Part shown: positions 16,343-25,118 of the stretch, piece after piece
Position numbering within the stretch: the stretch's first letter is position 1
Layout: every line of letters starts with the position of its first letter
Virus record (IMG/VR): IMGVR_UViG_3300031539_000031
Coordinates: 1-59,057 of that record
Length of the DNA stretch: 59,057 bases
From: a virus
Direction: 5' to 3' (one strand)
Position numbers and translations under genes: made by a program
Notes under the pieces: model-generated
What the model was told of the DNA's origin: nothing
The model's input: only the letters and a program-made list of their open reading frames with translations
Databases searched by the model: none

Positions 16343-17036
16343 AATGAGGTCGAAAAGGTTTAAGGGGAAGGTGCTTAAAGAGATAAGCGGTAAGCCTCTC
16401 CTGTGGCATGTTGTTAATCGTGTGCGACATTCCAAGATTGATGATTTGGTTGTGGCTACTACCATTAATCCAGAAGACGACCCGATTGTAAGGTTTGCAG
16501 AAGAATACCATATTAAAACTTTCCGTGGTAGCGAGGAAGACGTGCTAGACCGTTTCTATCAAGCAGCCAAGAAAGTTAAGAATATCGTGCGGGTTTGCGG
16601 GGATAACCCATTGATTGACCCAGAGACAATTGATACAGTTATTAATCTTTATGATGGATATGACTACTTTAGTAACAGAAGTTACCCCGAAGGGTTGCAC
16701 GTAGAGGTCTTTTCTTTTGAAGTATTAGAGCAGGCATGGAAGGAAGCCAAATCTTTTGAACGGGAGCATGTTACCCCATTTATTTATCATCATGACGAGC
16801 GTTTCAAGATAGGGGGCATTGTGGCGAATCTTCCCCCGATGAGATTGTGTGTAGACTATCCCTGTGATTTAGAATTAGTAAGAGAGGTCTACAAGAAGTT
16901 ATGGCAGGGGGATATATTTAATACTGGTGACATCTGTCACCTATTTGAAGTTCACCCGGAATTACTGGAAATCAACAAAGGAATTCCACGGCTTGAAGGA
17001 TACCATGAAAGTCAGCGTAATCATCACCTGTTATAA
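16320..17036 (+). CDS. SpsF-type nucleotidyl (cytidylyl) transferase
   Basis: 238 aa from ATG 16320. The nucleotide-binding start MLAIIQARMRSKRFKGKVL is the classic SpsF/NeuA signature (x-Q-A-R-M-x-S-x-R-x-x-G-K), followed by VVATTINPEDD, VRVCGDNPLIDP and EREHVTPFIY. SpsF-like enzymes activate sugars for surface glycans and are often next to NeuB/SpsE genes, as here. It may activate a different sugar from the NeuA-like enzyme at 22124. Confidence 0.82.
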   Translation: MLAIIQARMRSKRFKGKVLKEISGKPLLWHVVNRVRHSKIDDLVVATTINPEDDPIVRFAEEYHIKTFRGSEEDVLDRFYQAAKKVKNIVRVCGDNPLIDPETIDTVINLYDGYDYFSNRSYPEGLHVEVFSFEVLEQAWKEAKSFEREHVTPFIYHHDERFKIGGIVANLPPMRLCVDYPCDLELVREVYKKLWQGDIFNTGDICHLFEVHPELLEINKGIPRLEGYHESQRNHHLL

Positions 17037-17667
17037 CTTAGCGGATTATATTGACAGGGCTACACGGAGTTGCTTGAATCAGACTCTCCCGGAAGAGGAG
17101 TTTGAAGTTATAGTTGTTGACGATGCCAGCACGGATTATAGCAGAAAAATTATTACAGGTCTTGGGCATTTTGTCAAACCGATTTTCCTGGAGAAGAATG
17201 TTGGGGTAGCTGAAGCATCTAACATCGGGATAGAAAAAGCTAAAGGTAAATACATTATTAGAGTTGATGGGGATGATTACATTAACCGGAACATACTTTT
17301 TATTATGTCGGAGATTCTTGAATGGAATGATGATATCGGGTTCGTTTATTGCGACCAGATTAAAGTAGACGAGGGGGAAGAGAGAAGGGTTGAAATAAAC
17401 ACATTGGAAAAACTCTTAAATAATGGTGCTGGTGTGATGTTCCGTAAGTCCTATCTTGAATCAATAGGATTATATGACCCCAAATTGAGAACCAGTGAAG
17501 ATTATGATTTGATTCTCAGGTATATGAAGAATTTTAACGGCTACCATTTGCGGTTGCCATATTACCGCTACTTCCAGAGGGAGGGCAGCCTAAGTAAGTC
17601 ACCTGATAGGGCTACATTACAGAGTGAAATAAGGGGAAGGCAATGTCGGAATTCTTTGATAGATTAG
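17005..17667 (+). CDS. GT2 family glycosyltransferase
   Basis: 220 aa from ATG 17005. VSVIITCYNLADYIDRAT opens a GT-A fold; VIVVDDASTD and IRVDGDDYI supply the nucleotide-sugar and DxD metal motifs. SEDYDLILRYM follows in the acceptor region. No membrane segment, so likely a cytosolic enzyme transferring an activated sugar. Overlaps both neighbours. Confidence 0.82.
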   Translation: MKVSVIITCYNLADYIDRATRSCLNQTLPEEEFEVIVVDDASTDYSRKIITGLGHFVKPIFLEKNVGVAEASNIGIEKAKGKYIIRVDGDDYINRNILFIMSEILEWNDDIGFVYCDQIKVDEGEERRVEINTLEKLLNNGAGVMFRKSYLESIGLYDPKLRTSEDYDLILRYMKNFNGYHLRLPYYRYFQREGSLSKSPDRATLQSEIRGRQCRNSLID

Positions 17668-18716
17668 GGGAAAGAGCCTATATTATTGCCGAAGCTGGGG
17701 TGAATCATCTCGGCTCTCTGGAGCTTGGCGAAAGGTTAATCAGGGGGGCAAAGGAATCTGGGGCGGATGCCATAAAATTCCAAACCTATAAGGCTGAGAA
17801 GCTAACCACGAAAGATGCCCCTAGATTCTGGGATTGGGATGGTGAATGTGAAGGGTCTCAATATGACTCTTACTCACTTTTAGATTCCTTTGGCTATAAA
17901 GAGCATAAGAAGTTAAAGGAATTATGTGATAAATACGGGATAGACTTTCTGTCTACCGCATTTGATAATGAAGCCGTTGACTACCTGGATAAGTTAGGCA
18001 TGAAAGCCTTTAAGATAGCTTCTTGTGATTTAACCAACCATCCCCTTTTAAAGTATATCGCCAAAAAGGGAAAGCCTATTTTACTATCCACCGGGGGCAG
18101 TACGATAAATGAGATTCACGAAGCCGTGGATATAATCGAACCGATAAATAAAGAGATTGTCATTATGCACTGCACTCTATGTTATCCTACCAAAAATAAG
18201 GATGCAAATATAAATGCTATCAGTCATTTGAAGAATGAGTTCCCCTATTTAATCGGGCTATCCGATCATACTTTGGGTATCTTAACACCTGTTATAGCCA
18301 GAACTTTAGGGGCGGTATTAATTGAGAAGCATTATACGGTAGATAAAACTTTAGGTAAGAGCGCGGACCATTGTATATCGGTTGACACTGATGAATTAAA
18401 AAAACTTATTGAGCAGGTGAGAATATGTGAGACGCTTCTGGGGGGGAAGAAGCAAGTTGCGGATTGTGAAGTAAGAGCCAGGAAGTACGCACGGCGGAGT
18501 ATCGTTTTAGCTAAAAATCTGTCAAAGGGGCGTATACTGCGTGAAAAAGACCTGATATTTAAAAGGCCGGGGACGGGGATATCCCCCAGCCTGTTAGATG
18601 GAGTAATCGGTAAAAAAATTAACACTGATATTACCAAAGATTCTATATTGGCATGGAGTATGCTTGAAAGCGATAGAAAATATATAAACACTATAAGGAT
18701 ACCTTATGAGGATTAA
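17643..18716 (+). CDS. NeuB-family nonulosonate synthase, copy 2
   Basis: 357 aa. AEAGVNHLGSLELGERLI, ADAIKFQTYKAEKL, FKIASCDLTNHPLLKYI, LSTGGS, IGLSDHTLG and IEKHYTVDKTLGKSADH are standard NeuB/SpsE motifs, and a SAF domain ends the protein (RSIVLAKNLSKGRIL). It is diverged from the first copy over most of its length and is closer to the canonical family. Having two suggests two substrates or products. Confidence 0.88.
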   Translation: MSEFFDRLGERAYIIAEAGVNHLGSLELGERLIRGAKESGADAIKFQTYKAEKLTTKDAPRFWDWDGECEGSQYDSYSLLDSFGYKEHKKLKELCDKYGIDFLSTAFDNEAVDYLDKLGMKAFKIASCDLTNHPLLKYIAKKGKPILLSTGGSTINEIHEAVDIIEPINKEIVIMHCTLCYPTKNKDANINAISHLKNEFPYLIGLSDHTLGILTPVIARTLGAVLIEKHYTVDKTLGKSADHCISVDTDELKKLIEQVRICETLLGGKKQVADCEVRARKYARRSIVLAKNLSKGRILREKDLIFKRPGTGISPSLLDGVIGKKINTDITKDSILAWSMLESDRKYINTIRIPYED

Positions 18717-20145
18717 TGAAAAAGAAGGCGCAGAGGGAACACTATGGCGTGAATTGTGGGGAGCCTATATCGAGGCTACCAAATCCTTATGGAGTAAATT
18801 TCCCGAAGTTCTGGCCGGAGGCTTTTATCTTATTTCCCCCTATCATTCTGCTTTCGGATTAAAAACTAAAATGAGGAATTGTATTTTATTTATTCAATTC
18901 ATCATATTATTCGTTCTCCACCCCTTGAAACTGAATTTCACTTTTGACCCCTGTGATGCGGTTATATTTTGCTCTTCTACTAAACCAAGTATTCAGGAAT
19001 CTATGTTACCTCTTGTAGCTCGGCTGGTAAAAAGGGGATATCGCTGCGCAGTTATCACTTCTTCCAATATGTATATATGGGTGGCTGATGTCTACCCTAA
19101 AATAAGTATTACCACTATTGTCAATTTCAGAAAGCGATTAACCTACGGGTACAATCGGGTATCTTCATTCAAAATATTTTGCAGGGCATTATTGATAACA
19201 GCTATTTTGTATGCCCAAATCATCCGTAAACACCCCCTTGATTTTACTAAGTTACTCCACAATCCCCTTAAAGTTTTATACATGATGATGATGAGTTCCC
19301 ACAAGTTGAGCGTTGCCGGCGATATACTCAGACAACTCAAGCCCCGCCTTATGGTTACGATGCAGGAAAGGTTGCCGATTGCAGCGGAGTTGCTTTTATC
19401 TAAAGAAGCGGATAAATTCTATAAGATTCTGTATCACTATGAAGAGCCGATGATATTCTCTGCCCCGATAATATCTCAAGAGGTTTGTGTTTGGAATCAG
19501 ACAATGATAGATGAACTGTTAAAAGTCTCAGACCGAACCCCGACTTATACTATTGTTGGGAGTCAGGAAATCAGCAATGCGCTCATAAATACTAAAGTAA
19601 TTTCTAGTGGTGATAAACCTGTATTCCTTTACCTGTCACAGTTCGGGCAATTGAATGATGGTTTTACTGAGGCTCCTAGAGAAGCTATGTCATGGATAGA
19701 GTACGCGGCAAAGGAATGCAGTGATTGGTATTTTGTCATAAAGCGCAGAGCATTCCATTACGATGTGGTTGACCCTGGTGCAGAAAAACTTAAATACGAT
19801 AATGTTTTCATTCCAGATGAGAAGATGGATTTTAACCTTTGTATGCGTTGGTCTAATGTGGCTGTTGTGGGGTCTATCTATTCTATGGGGCTTTTTACTG
19901 TAGCAGGGATTGGGAAAGAATCATTTAGATTACTTGTCCCACACAGAACGAATAAACACCCTATCATTGATGAAATTTCAACCCCCGTTCATTCAAAAGA
20001 GGAGTTAGTAAAGTTGCTAAAAAACTTTACTCGTGGTAAAATATCAATGAAAGATTTAAAAGAGGATTCAAGATTCCCTTACAGGGGGCAAACTTTAAAT
20101 AGAATGGAAAGTTTATGCCTGAAGCATTTAGGGAATAAAGTATGA
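18706..20145 (+). CDS. Putative glycosyl/glycerol-phosphate transferase, GT-B-like
   Basis: 479 aa. A hydrophobic stretch (ILFIQFIILFVLHPL, about 65-80) could bind the membrane. The C-terminal half has PVFLYLSQFGQLN, a long WYFVIKRRAFH segment and SNVAVVGSIYSMGLFTVAGIG, resembling the nucleotide-binding half of GT-B enzymes such as CDP-glycerol or SpsB-like transferases of similar length. The assignment is weak by sequence but supported by the flanking NeuB and dehydratase genes. Confidence 0.5.
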   Translation: MRINEKEGAEGTLWRELWGAYIEATKSLWSKFPEVLAGGFYLISPYHSAFGLKTKMRNCILFIQFIILFVLHPLKLNFTFDPCDAVIFCSSTKPSIQESMLPLVARLVKRGYRCAVITSSNMYIWVADVYPKISITTIVNFRKRLTYGYNRVSSFKIFCRALLITAILYAQIIRKHPLDFTKLLHNPLKVLYMMMMSSHKLSVAGDILRQLKPRLMVTMQERLPIAAELLLSKEADKFYKILYHYEEPMIFSAPIISQEVCVWNQTMIDELLKVSDRTPTYTIVGSQEISNALINTKVISSGDKPVFLYLSQFGQLNDGFTEAPREAMSWIEYAAKECSDWYFVIKRRAFHYDVVDPGAEKLKYDNVFIPDEKMDFNLCMRWSNVAVVGSIYSMGLFTVAGIGKESFRLLVPHRTNKHPIIDEISTPVHSKEELVKLLKNFTRGKISMKDLKEDSRFPYRGQTLNRMESLCLKHLGNKV

Positions 20146-21125
20146 AGACGATTTTAATCACAGGTATAGCAGGGTTTTTCGGGCATCATTTATTGGAGCA
20201 TATTCTGAAGGATACCGATTGGAACGTTATTGGTTTAGAGGGGATAAACTATGCAGGGAATTTAGGGCGGGTTAAAGATATTGGTATCTTTACTGAAAAT
20301 GAGCACCGTGTAAAGTTTGTCTGGCATGACTTACGTTCATCTTTTAATGATACAGTTATTAATCAAATAGGGCAGGTTGATTACATTGTTCACCTTGCAG
20401 CCGAGACGCATGTTGAAAGAAGTCTGATTGATTCAAGGCCATTTGTATTAAGTAACGTACTTGGGACTTGCCATCTTCTTGAATATACCAAGCACTATCA
20501 GAAGAAACTTACTAAATATATTCAATTCTCCACCGATGAGGTTTTCGGACCCGCTCCACCTGGGGTCGATTACAAAGAATGGGACACACACAGACCATCT
20601 AACCCGTATTCCGGGGCTAAAGCCGGGGCTGATGATTTAGCACTTTCCTTTGCGCACTCTTTCCAGATACCGATTATCATTACTCATACAATGAATATGT
20701 TTGGGGAGAGACAGCATGAGGAAAAGTTTCTGCCGATGACAATCAAGAAAATACTCACAGGTGAGACGGTTACTATTCACGGGCAGAAGGATAGTATTAG
20801 TACCAGGAAATGGATTCATTGTAGGAATGTAGCTAATGCGGTTACATTCTTATTGGCTAAGGGAGAGCCGGAGGATAAGTATAATATTGCGGGTGAAGAA
20901 CTGGACGTTCTTAGTTTTGCCCAGTTCATATCTAAAGTTATAGGCAAGCCACTTATATATGAATTTCTGGATTTCCACGCCACCCGTCCAGGCCACGACC
21001 TCCGCTATAGTTTAGATGGTAGTAAACTTGCAAGCATGGGTTGGAAACCCCCCATAGAGTTTCTGCCTTCATTGGAGAGGGTTATAAAATGGACACTGCA
21101 AAATAAACAATGGATAGGTCTTTAA
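20142..21125 (+). CDS. NAD-dependent nucleotide-sugar dehydratase/epimerase (RmlB/LegB-like)
   Basis: 327 aa extended SDR. GIAGFFGHHLLEHIL is the Rossmann dinucleotide motif, HLAAETHVERS and FSTDEVFGPAP match 4,6-dehydratase-type enzymes, and NPYSGAKAGADD holds the YxxxK pair. RPGHDLRYSLDGSKL is typical of RmlB-like C-termini. It would make a 4-keto-6-deoxy sugar nucleotide, the first committed step toward legionaminic- or pseudaminic-type sugars. Confidence 0.82.
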   Translation: MKTILITGIAGFFGHHLLEHILKDTDWNVIGLEGINYAGNLGRVKDIGIFTENEHRVKFVWHDLRSSFNDTVINQIGQVDYIVHLAAETHVERSLIDSRPFVLSNVLGTCHLLEYTKHYQKKLTKYIQFSTDEVFGPAPPGVDYKEWDTHRPSNPYSGAKAGADDLALSFAHSFQIPIIITHTMNMFGERQHEEKFLPMTIKKILTGETVTIHGQKDSISTRKWIHCRNVANAVTFLLAKGEPEDKYNIAGEELDVLSFAQFISKVIGKPLIYEFLDFHATRPGHDLRYSLDGSKLASMGWKPPIEFLPSLERVIKWTLQNKQWIGL

Positions 21126-21132
21126 GGGGGGA

Positions 21133-21306
21133 ATGATGAAACAGAATGTATGTGAATATCCTTGTTGGGATGGTGGGGTTTATATAGAAACTGCATGGCA
21201 AGATGATATTCGTCTGAAGAAGCGGTTCGCCGTAGAGAGGAAAGAGAAGATTGCAGCCATGAACTCTATAAAGAGATTCTTTTGGAGACTTCTTATAAAT
21301 GACTAA
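21133..21306 (+). CDS. Hypothetical protein, 57 aa
   Basis: Double ATG at 21133/21136 behind GGGGGGAA. The N-terminus has NVCEYPCWDGG, the rest is basic and helical (LKKRFAVERKEKIAAM). The stop overlaps the ATG of the SDR gene (ATGACTAA). Unknown function. Confidence 0.6.
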   Translation: MMKQNVCEYPCWDGGVYIETAWQDDIRLKKRFAVERKEKIAAMNSIKRFFWRLLIND

Positions 21307-21994
21307 TCTATTTGATTTAACTGGTAAAAAGGCAGTAGTGACTGGCGGTAAGGGTCTTTTAGCTCCTATATGGTGCGAGACTTTAAGAACGGCTGGTGCA
21401 GATGTTCATATAATAGATTTGCCAATGGATGATGTCAGGGATAGAGAGAAATTAAATTTCCTTGCTGGTCATTGGTCTCCTGTTGATATTATCGTAAACA
21501 ACGCTGCCATAGACAACCCGCCGACTTCAAAAGCTACATTCTTTGGGAACTGTAAAGAAATATTAGACGTTAATCTACAGGGTGCGGTTAATGTCTGCGA
21601 GGCTTTCATACCTTCAATGATTAAAAACGGCGGGGGAGTGATTGTAAACATAGGTTCTATTCAAGGATATGGTGGTGCTGATTACAGGAACTATCCAGAG
21701 GACTTTGAGAAACCAATAGGATACAATTTAAGTAAGTGGGGTCTAAGAGGTTTAAGTAAATCAATCTGCGTTCAATACGGTAGATACAACATACGGGCAG
21801 TCACACCGTCATTTAGTGCTTACGATGGTGGGAAGTTAGAACCTGCATTCCTAGAGAAGTTCCTGCACAATATCCCTCTTAATAGGTGTGTCTCTAAGGA
21901 GAGTCTGCAAATGACGCTCTTATATGCTGTATGCTGTCCCGAACTTACAGGCGTAGACTGGAGAGTAGATGGAGGTTTAGGCGCATGGGCGTGA
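21299..21994 (+). CDS. Short-chain dehydrogenase/reductase
   Basis: 231 aa. VVTGGKGLLAPIWCETL is a TGxxxGxG-like cofactor motif, IIVNNAAIDN the NNAG equivalent, and YNLSKWGLRGLSK the catalytic YxxxK; VDWRVDGGLGAW ends the protein as in many SDRs. SDRs of this type occur beside NeuB genes in nonulosonate loci (PtmA-like). Likely reduces or oxidises a sugar nucleotide. Confidence 0.8.
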   Translation: MTNLFDLTGKKAVVTGGKGLLAPIWCETLRTAGADVHIIDLPMDDVRDREKLNFLAGHWSPVDIIVNNAAIDNPPTSKATFFGNCKEILDVNLQGAVNVCEAFIPSMIKNGGGVIVNIGSIQGYGGADYRNYPEDFEKPIGYNLSKWGLRGLSKSICVQYGRYNIRAVTPSFSAYDGGKLEPAFLEKFLHNIPLNRCVSKESLQMTLLYAVCCPELTGVDWRVDGGLGAWA

Positions 21995-22131
21995 AAATGA
22001 TAAAACTACCTGTTTATAAAGATATGGATTCACCATTAGAATATATAAGATTAGAACTTAAAGATGAAGTATGGGATAAATTAAAAGAATACGCACCTCC
22101 CCTTACAATTGTAGAGGATATAAATGACTAA
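21985..22131 (+). CDS. Small hypothetical protein, 48 aa
   Basis: ATG 21985 lies nine bases after GGAGG inside the end of the SDR gene. Product begins MGVKMIKLPVYKDMDSPLEY and is rich in charged residues. It overlaps the NeuA-like gene start. No family recognised. Confidence 0.5.
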   Translation: MGVKMIKLPVYKDMDSPLEYIRLELKDEVWDKLKEYAPPLTIVEDIND

Positions 22132-22828
22132 TTGTGTAGCCCTAATCCCCTGTCGCAGTGGCTCTAAGAGAATACCTGATAAGAATATTAAACTCTTAGG
22201 GGGCAATCCTCTTATTTACTGGACGATTAAAGCTGCTTTAGAGAGTAAGGTATTTGATGATGTTATAGTTTCAACCAATTCAGATAAGTACGCCGACATT
22301 GCCAGAAGCTACGGGGCTGAAGTGATAATGAGACCTGAAGAGTACGCTACTGATATATCCCCTGACATCCAATGGGTTAAATACACCTTAGACAACGTAC
22401 AATCAATATCTGGGCGTTTTTATGATTGCTTTAGTATCTTACGACCTACCTCACCTTTTCGTACACCAGAAACGATACAAAGGGCATGGCGAGAATTTAC
22501 AGCACAGGAGGTAGATTCACTGAGGGCTGTAGAGAAGTGTAGCCAGCACCCTTGCAAGATGTGGCGTATTGAAAACAAATATATGATGTTACCACTATAC
22601 CCAGAGATGCACAGCCAACCCTATCAGACATTACCTGAAATATATATTCAAAACGCCTCTCTTGAAATAGCATGGACTAGAGTTTTAGATAAAGATTCTA
22701 TATCAGGGTTTTATGTAATGCCCTTCTTTACTCAGGGATATGGAGGCTTTGATATAAACACAGAGATGGACTGGCAGATTGCCGAGGAGTTAATACGCAC
22801 TAATAAAGTGAAATTACCGATGATTTAA
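22124..22828 (+). CDS. CMP-nonulosonate (acylneuraminate) cytidylyltransferase, NeuA-like
   Basis: 234 aa. ALIPCRSGSKRIPDKNIKLL is the CMP-sialate synthetase nucleotide motif; VIVSTNSDKYADIARSYGA, RPTSPFRTPETI and the C-terminal GFDINTEMDWQIAE complete the family pattern. It would couple CTP to a NeuB product for transfer by a glycosyltransferase. It is the last gene before the large terminase, whose ATG overlaps its stop (TAATG). Confidence 0.85.
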   Translation: MTNCVALIPCRSGSKRIPDKNIKLLGGNPLIYWTIKAALESKVFDDVIVSTNSDKYADIARSYGAEVIMRPEEYATDISPDIQWVKYTLDNVQSISGRFYDCFSILRPTSPFRTPETIQRAWREFTAQEVDSLRAVEKCSQHPCKMWRIENKYMMLPLYPEMHSQPYQTLPEIYIQNASLEIAWTRVLDKDSISGFYVMPFFTQGYGGFDINTEMDWQIAEELIRTNKVKLPMI

Positions 22829-24252
22829 TGGATAATCCCTTTACAGAAGTAATAAGTAAGATAAAAGAAGATAAGCGTCAGAAAGTCCCTCTGTTAAGTG
22901 GGGAGGGTTCTGAGGTTGTCAATTACTGGCGTTTAAATCCCGTTAGATTCATAGAAGATGTATTAGGGGTCAAACTATGGTCTAAACAGGCCCAGATTTG
23001 CAACTCAGTGCGTGACAACCCACGTACAAGCGTGAGGTCGTGTTCTGCTGTAGGGAAGACGGGAGTTAGTGCTTTAATAGTGTTATGGTTCCTGTGTGCT
23101 TTCAGGCCGGCTACCGTTCTGACAACTGGTAGGAGTTTTAGACAGGTTAAAGAGCAGTTATGGAGGGAGATACGTACCAGACATGCACAATCTCGAAGAC
23201 CAATAGGGGGTGAGATTACTCAGGTATCCTTAAATCTCGCGGAAGACTGGTTTGCTCTTGGGTTCTCTACTGATGAATCGGACAGAGTAACGGGGTATCA
23301 TAATAGACACGTATTAGTTATCGTGGATGAGGCCAGCGGGGTCCCTGAAGAAGTTTACGGGGCTTTAGATAATCCTTTAAGTTCGGGGTGGACTCGTCAG
23401 TTAATTATAGGCAACCCTACTCAGTCGGTGGGTAAATTCAGGGATAGTTTTACTTCTGCTACTTTCAATTCGTTCCACATATCGGCATTTGATACGCCCA
23501 ATTTCACCGGAGAAGAGGGCGATTTTTCTTTTTTGATTTCTAAAGAATATGTTGAAGCTAAGAAGTTAGAATGGGGGGAAGATAATCCATTATATGAAGT
23601 TTTTATTAAAGGGGACTTCCCCTCCGGTGAGACCGATAGGTTAATCCCCTTTGGGGCGGCTGAACTGGCAATTAACAGAGAAATAAAACCCGATAAAGAA
23701 GAAGAATACGCAATGGGGATTGATACAGCTAGATTTGGCGAAGATGAAAACGCCCTATATATAAGACACGGAAGTAGGGTAATTAAAAGCGTCTTCTGGA
23801 AGAAATCCGATACCGAAGCCTCTATTGGTAAAATAGTGCATGAACTAAAACTCTTAAAAGAAGCCGAAACCCCATGCAATATTATTAACATAGATGAGGG
23901 CTATAATCCAGGTATTGTTGACGGGTTGAAAGCATTAAAATACAAAGTTAATGGAATTACATTTCAATCAAAAGCTAAAAATCATAAACTATTTGCTAAT
24001 GTTCGTGCTGAAATGTTCTGGAATCTTGCAGATAGATTTAAGGCAGGAACGATTGATATCCCTAACGATAAGGTATTATTAAAGCAAGTAACAGACATTA
24101 AGAAAAAACCCTTAGACAGACAGGACAAAATCATAATAGAGTCTAAGGAAGATATGAAAGCAAGGGGCTTAAAATCACCTGACAGAGCTGATGCATTAGC
24201 TTTATGCTTTATGAACCCAGTCCCTAGACCCTTGAGTATCAGGTGGGTTTAA
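22828..24252 (+). CDS. terL: Terminase large subunit
   Basis: 474 aa. Walker A is SCSAVGKTG (about 71-79), a variant with Ala-Val in place of the usual Gly-rich loop; Walker B is HVLVIVDEASG (161-171). The RNase-H-like nuclease has GIDTARFGEDENAL (297-310), NIDEGYN and SPDRADALALCF near the end. It powers DNA packaging through the portal. It is co-transcribed with the glycan genes, not with the portal, which lies 2.2 kb further on after a terminator. Confidence 0.9.
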   Translation: MDNPFTEVISKIKEDKRQKVPLLSGEGSEVVNYWRLNPVRFIEDVLGVKLWSKQAQICNSVRDNPRTSVRSCSAVGKTGVSALIVLWFLCAFRPATVLTTGRSFRQVKEQLWREIRTRHAQSRRPIGGEITQVSLNLAEDWFALGFSTDESDRVTGYHNRHVLVIVDEASGVPEEVYGALDNPLSSGWTRQLIIGNPTQSVGKFRDSFTSATFNSFHISAFDTPNFTGEEGDFSFLISKEYVEAKKLEWGEDNPLYEVFIKGDFPSGETDRLIPFGAAELAINREIKPDKEEEYAMGIDTARFGEDENALYIRHGSRVIKSVFWKKSDTEASIGKIVHELKLLKEAETPCNIINIDEGYNPGIVDGLKALKYKVNGITFQSKAKNHKLFANVRAEMFWNLADRFKAGTIDIPNDKVLLKQVTDIKKKPLDRQDKIIIESKEDMKARGLKSPDRADALALCFMNPVPRPLSIRWV

Positions 24253-24468
24253 AGGTAACGTGTCCGCTTTCACCTCCTCATAGTCTATAAATTTAACTCC
24301 TTCTAAACCTTCTTCTATGTTAGTAATTACATAATCGTGATTTTCACATAATAAATCAATGATATTAATGGATGTGCCATCTTCCAGTAACTTCTGAGCG
24401 ATAGGTTTTATTACAGGTACAACGATTTTAAGTAGTATCTGGTCGTACTTGGTAAATACCTTTTTCAT
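24202..24468 (-). CDS. Hypothetical protein, 88 aa
   Basis: ATG at 24468 overlaps the stop of the upstream minus gene (ATGA). Its last 17 codons overlap the terminase 3' end tail to tail. Helical N-terminus (YDQILLKIVVPVIKPIAQKLL) and acidic middle. No family recognised. Confidence 0.55.
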   Translation of the reverse strand: MKKVFTKYDQILLKIVVPVIKPIAQKLLEDGTSINIIDLLCENHDYVITNIEEGLEGVKFIDYEEVKADTLPLNPPDTQGSRDWVHKA

Positions 24469-24785
24469 TTATCTTCCTCATCAGGGATAAAGACTAAATT
24501 ACCTTTCCTTCCCATGTAGGAATGAGGTTCCTTGAGACCGATGAAACCAGCGAGATTAGCACCATGTAAATATGATTGGTAAACATCATTAGGTATTCCT
24601 TCTTTTATCAAAGCCTTTAGCATCGCATCTGCGCCGAGTTCAAAGGCTTGACTACCTTCTGCCCTTTGCGAAGCACTTATCATCCCTCCATAACTCCCAG
24701 CATCAAATCTATAATATTCTAATATAGTGTCTGCTAATTTAGCCTTATCGTACGGGTTCTCCCATCCTTCTTCAGGTCTCCACAT
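24465..24785 (-). CDS. Hypothetical protein, 106 aa
   Basis: ATG at 24785 has TAGGAGGTGAAAT upstream and a promoter at 24804-24832. Sequence includes YRFDAGSYGGMISAS and AFELGADAMLKAL. No recognised family. It and its downstream partner form a small isolated minus-strand operon between packaging and head genes. Confidence 0.6.
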   Translation of the reverse strand: MWRPEEGWENPYDKAKLADTILEYYRFDAGSYGGMISASQRAEGSQAFELGADAMLKALIKEGIPNDVYQSYLHGANLAGFIGLKEPHSYMGRKGNLVFIPDEEDK

Positions 24786-24803
24786 ATTTCACCTCCTATA
24801 TAT

Positions 24804-24832
24804 AGTTTACATCTTTTAAGTAGAGAAGTCAA
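24804..24832 (-). promoter_or_regulatory. Minus-strand promoter for the 24.2-24.8 kb pair
   Basis: TTGACT (24827-24832), 17 bases, TAAACT (24804-24809) on the minus strand, followed by an AGGAGGTG ribosome site. The -10 is weak (4/6), similar to the TAAAGT box of the main leftward promoter. Confidence 0.55.
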
Positions 24833-24866
24833 ACAGACGTAAAAAGGGGTAGTGGGTCAATATGCT

Positions 24867-24917
24867 AGAATACCCCTAGATGGCCTGAGAAACTATCTAA
24901 GGGTATTCTTTTATTTG
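24867..24917 (+). terminator. Rho-independent terminator
   Basis: AGAATACCC (24867-24875) pairs with GGGTATTCT (24901-24909), then TAGAT with ATCTA inside after one mismatch, with a 13-base loop. TTTATTT follows on the plus strand. It would end rightward transcription coming through the terminase gene, separating it from the tRNA and virion block. Confidence 0.7.
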
Positions 24918-24945
24918 GGGTCTTTTTATTTGACCCAGTTTGACC

Positions 24946-25032
24946 GGGGAGTTGTCAGAGTGGTTGATTGTACTCGACTTAAAATCGAGAGGCTGTGCGA
25001 GCAGCCCAGGAGTTCGAATCTCCTACTCCCCG
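24946..25032 (+). tRNA. tRNA-Leu (anticodon UAA)
   Basis: Acceptor GGGGAGT/ACTCCCC, D arm with GTGGTTGA, anticodon stem CTCGA/TCGAG with loop CTTAAAA (anticodon TAA), long variable arm GGCTG/CAGCC as required for leucine, and T arm AGGAG-TTCGAAT-CTCCT. No CCA is encoded. It may supply a leucine codon that the AT-rich phage uses more than the host does. Confidence 0.93.
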
Positions 25033-25118
25033 CTCAAGTATTATTATAGCATATGAATAGAATTTGTCAAGTCAAGAGCGAAACTTAACTCTTAAGGGAA
25101 TGGCAAAAAGGAGGCAAA

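Noticed and set aside
23421-23891. 156-codon minus-strand frame inside terminase
   Set aside because: Opposite the well-supported terminase large subunit and lacking a start signal.
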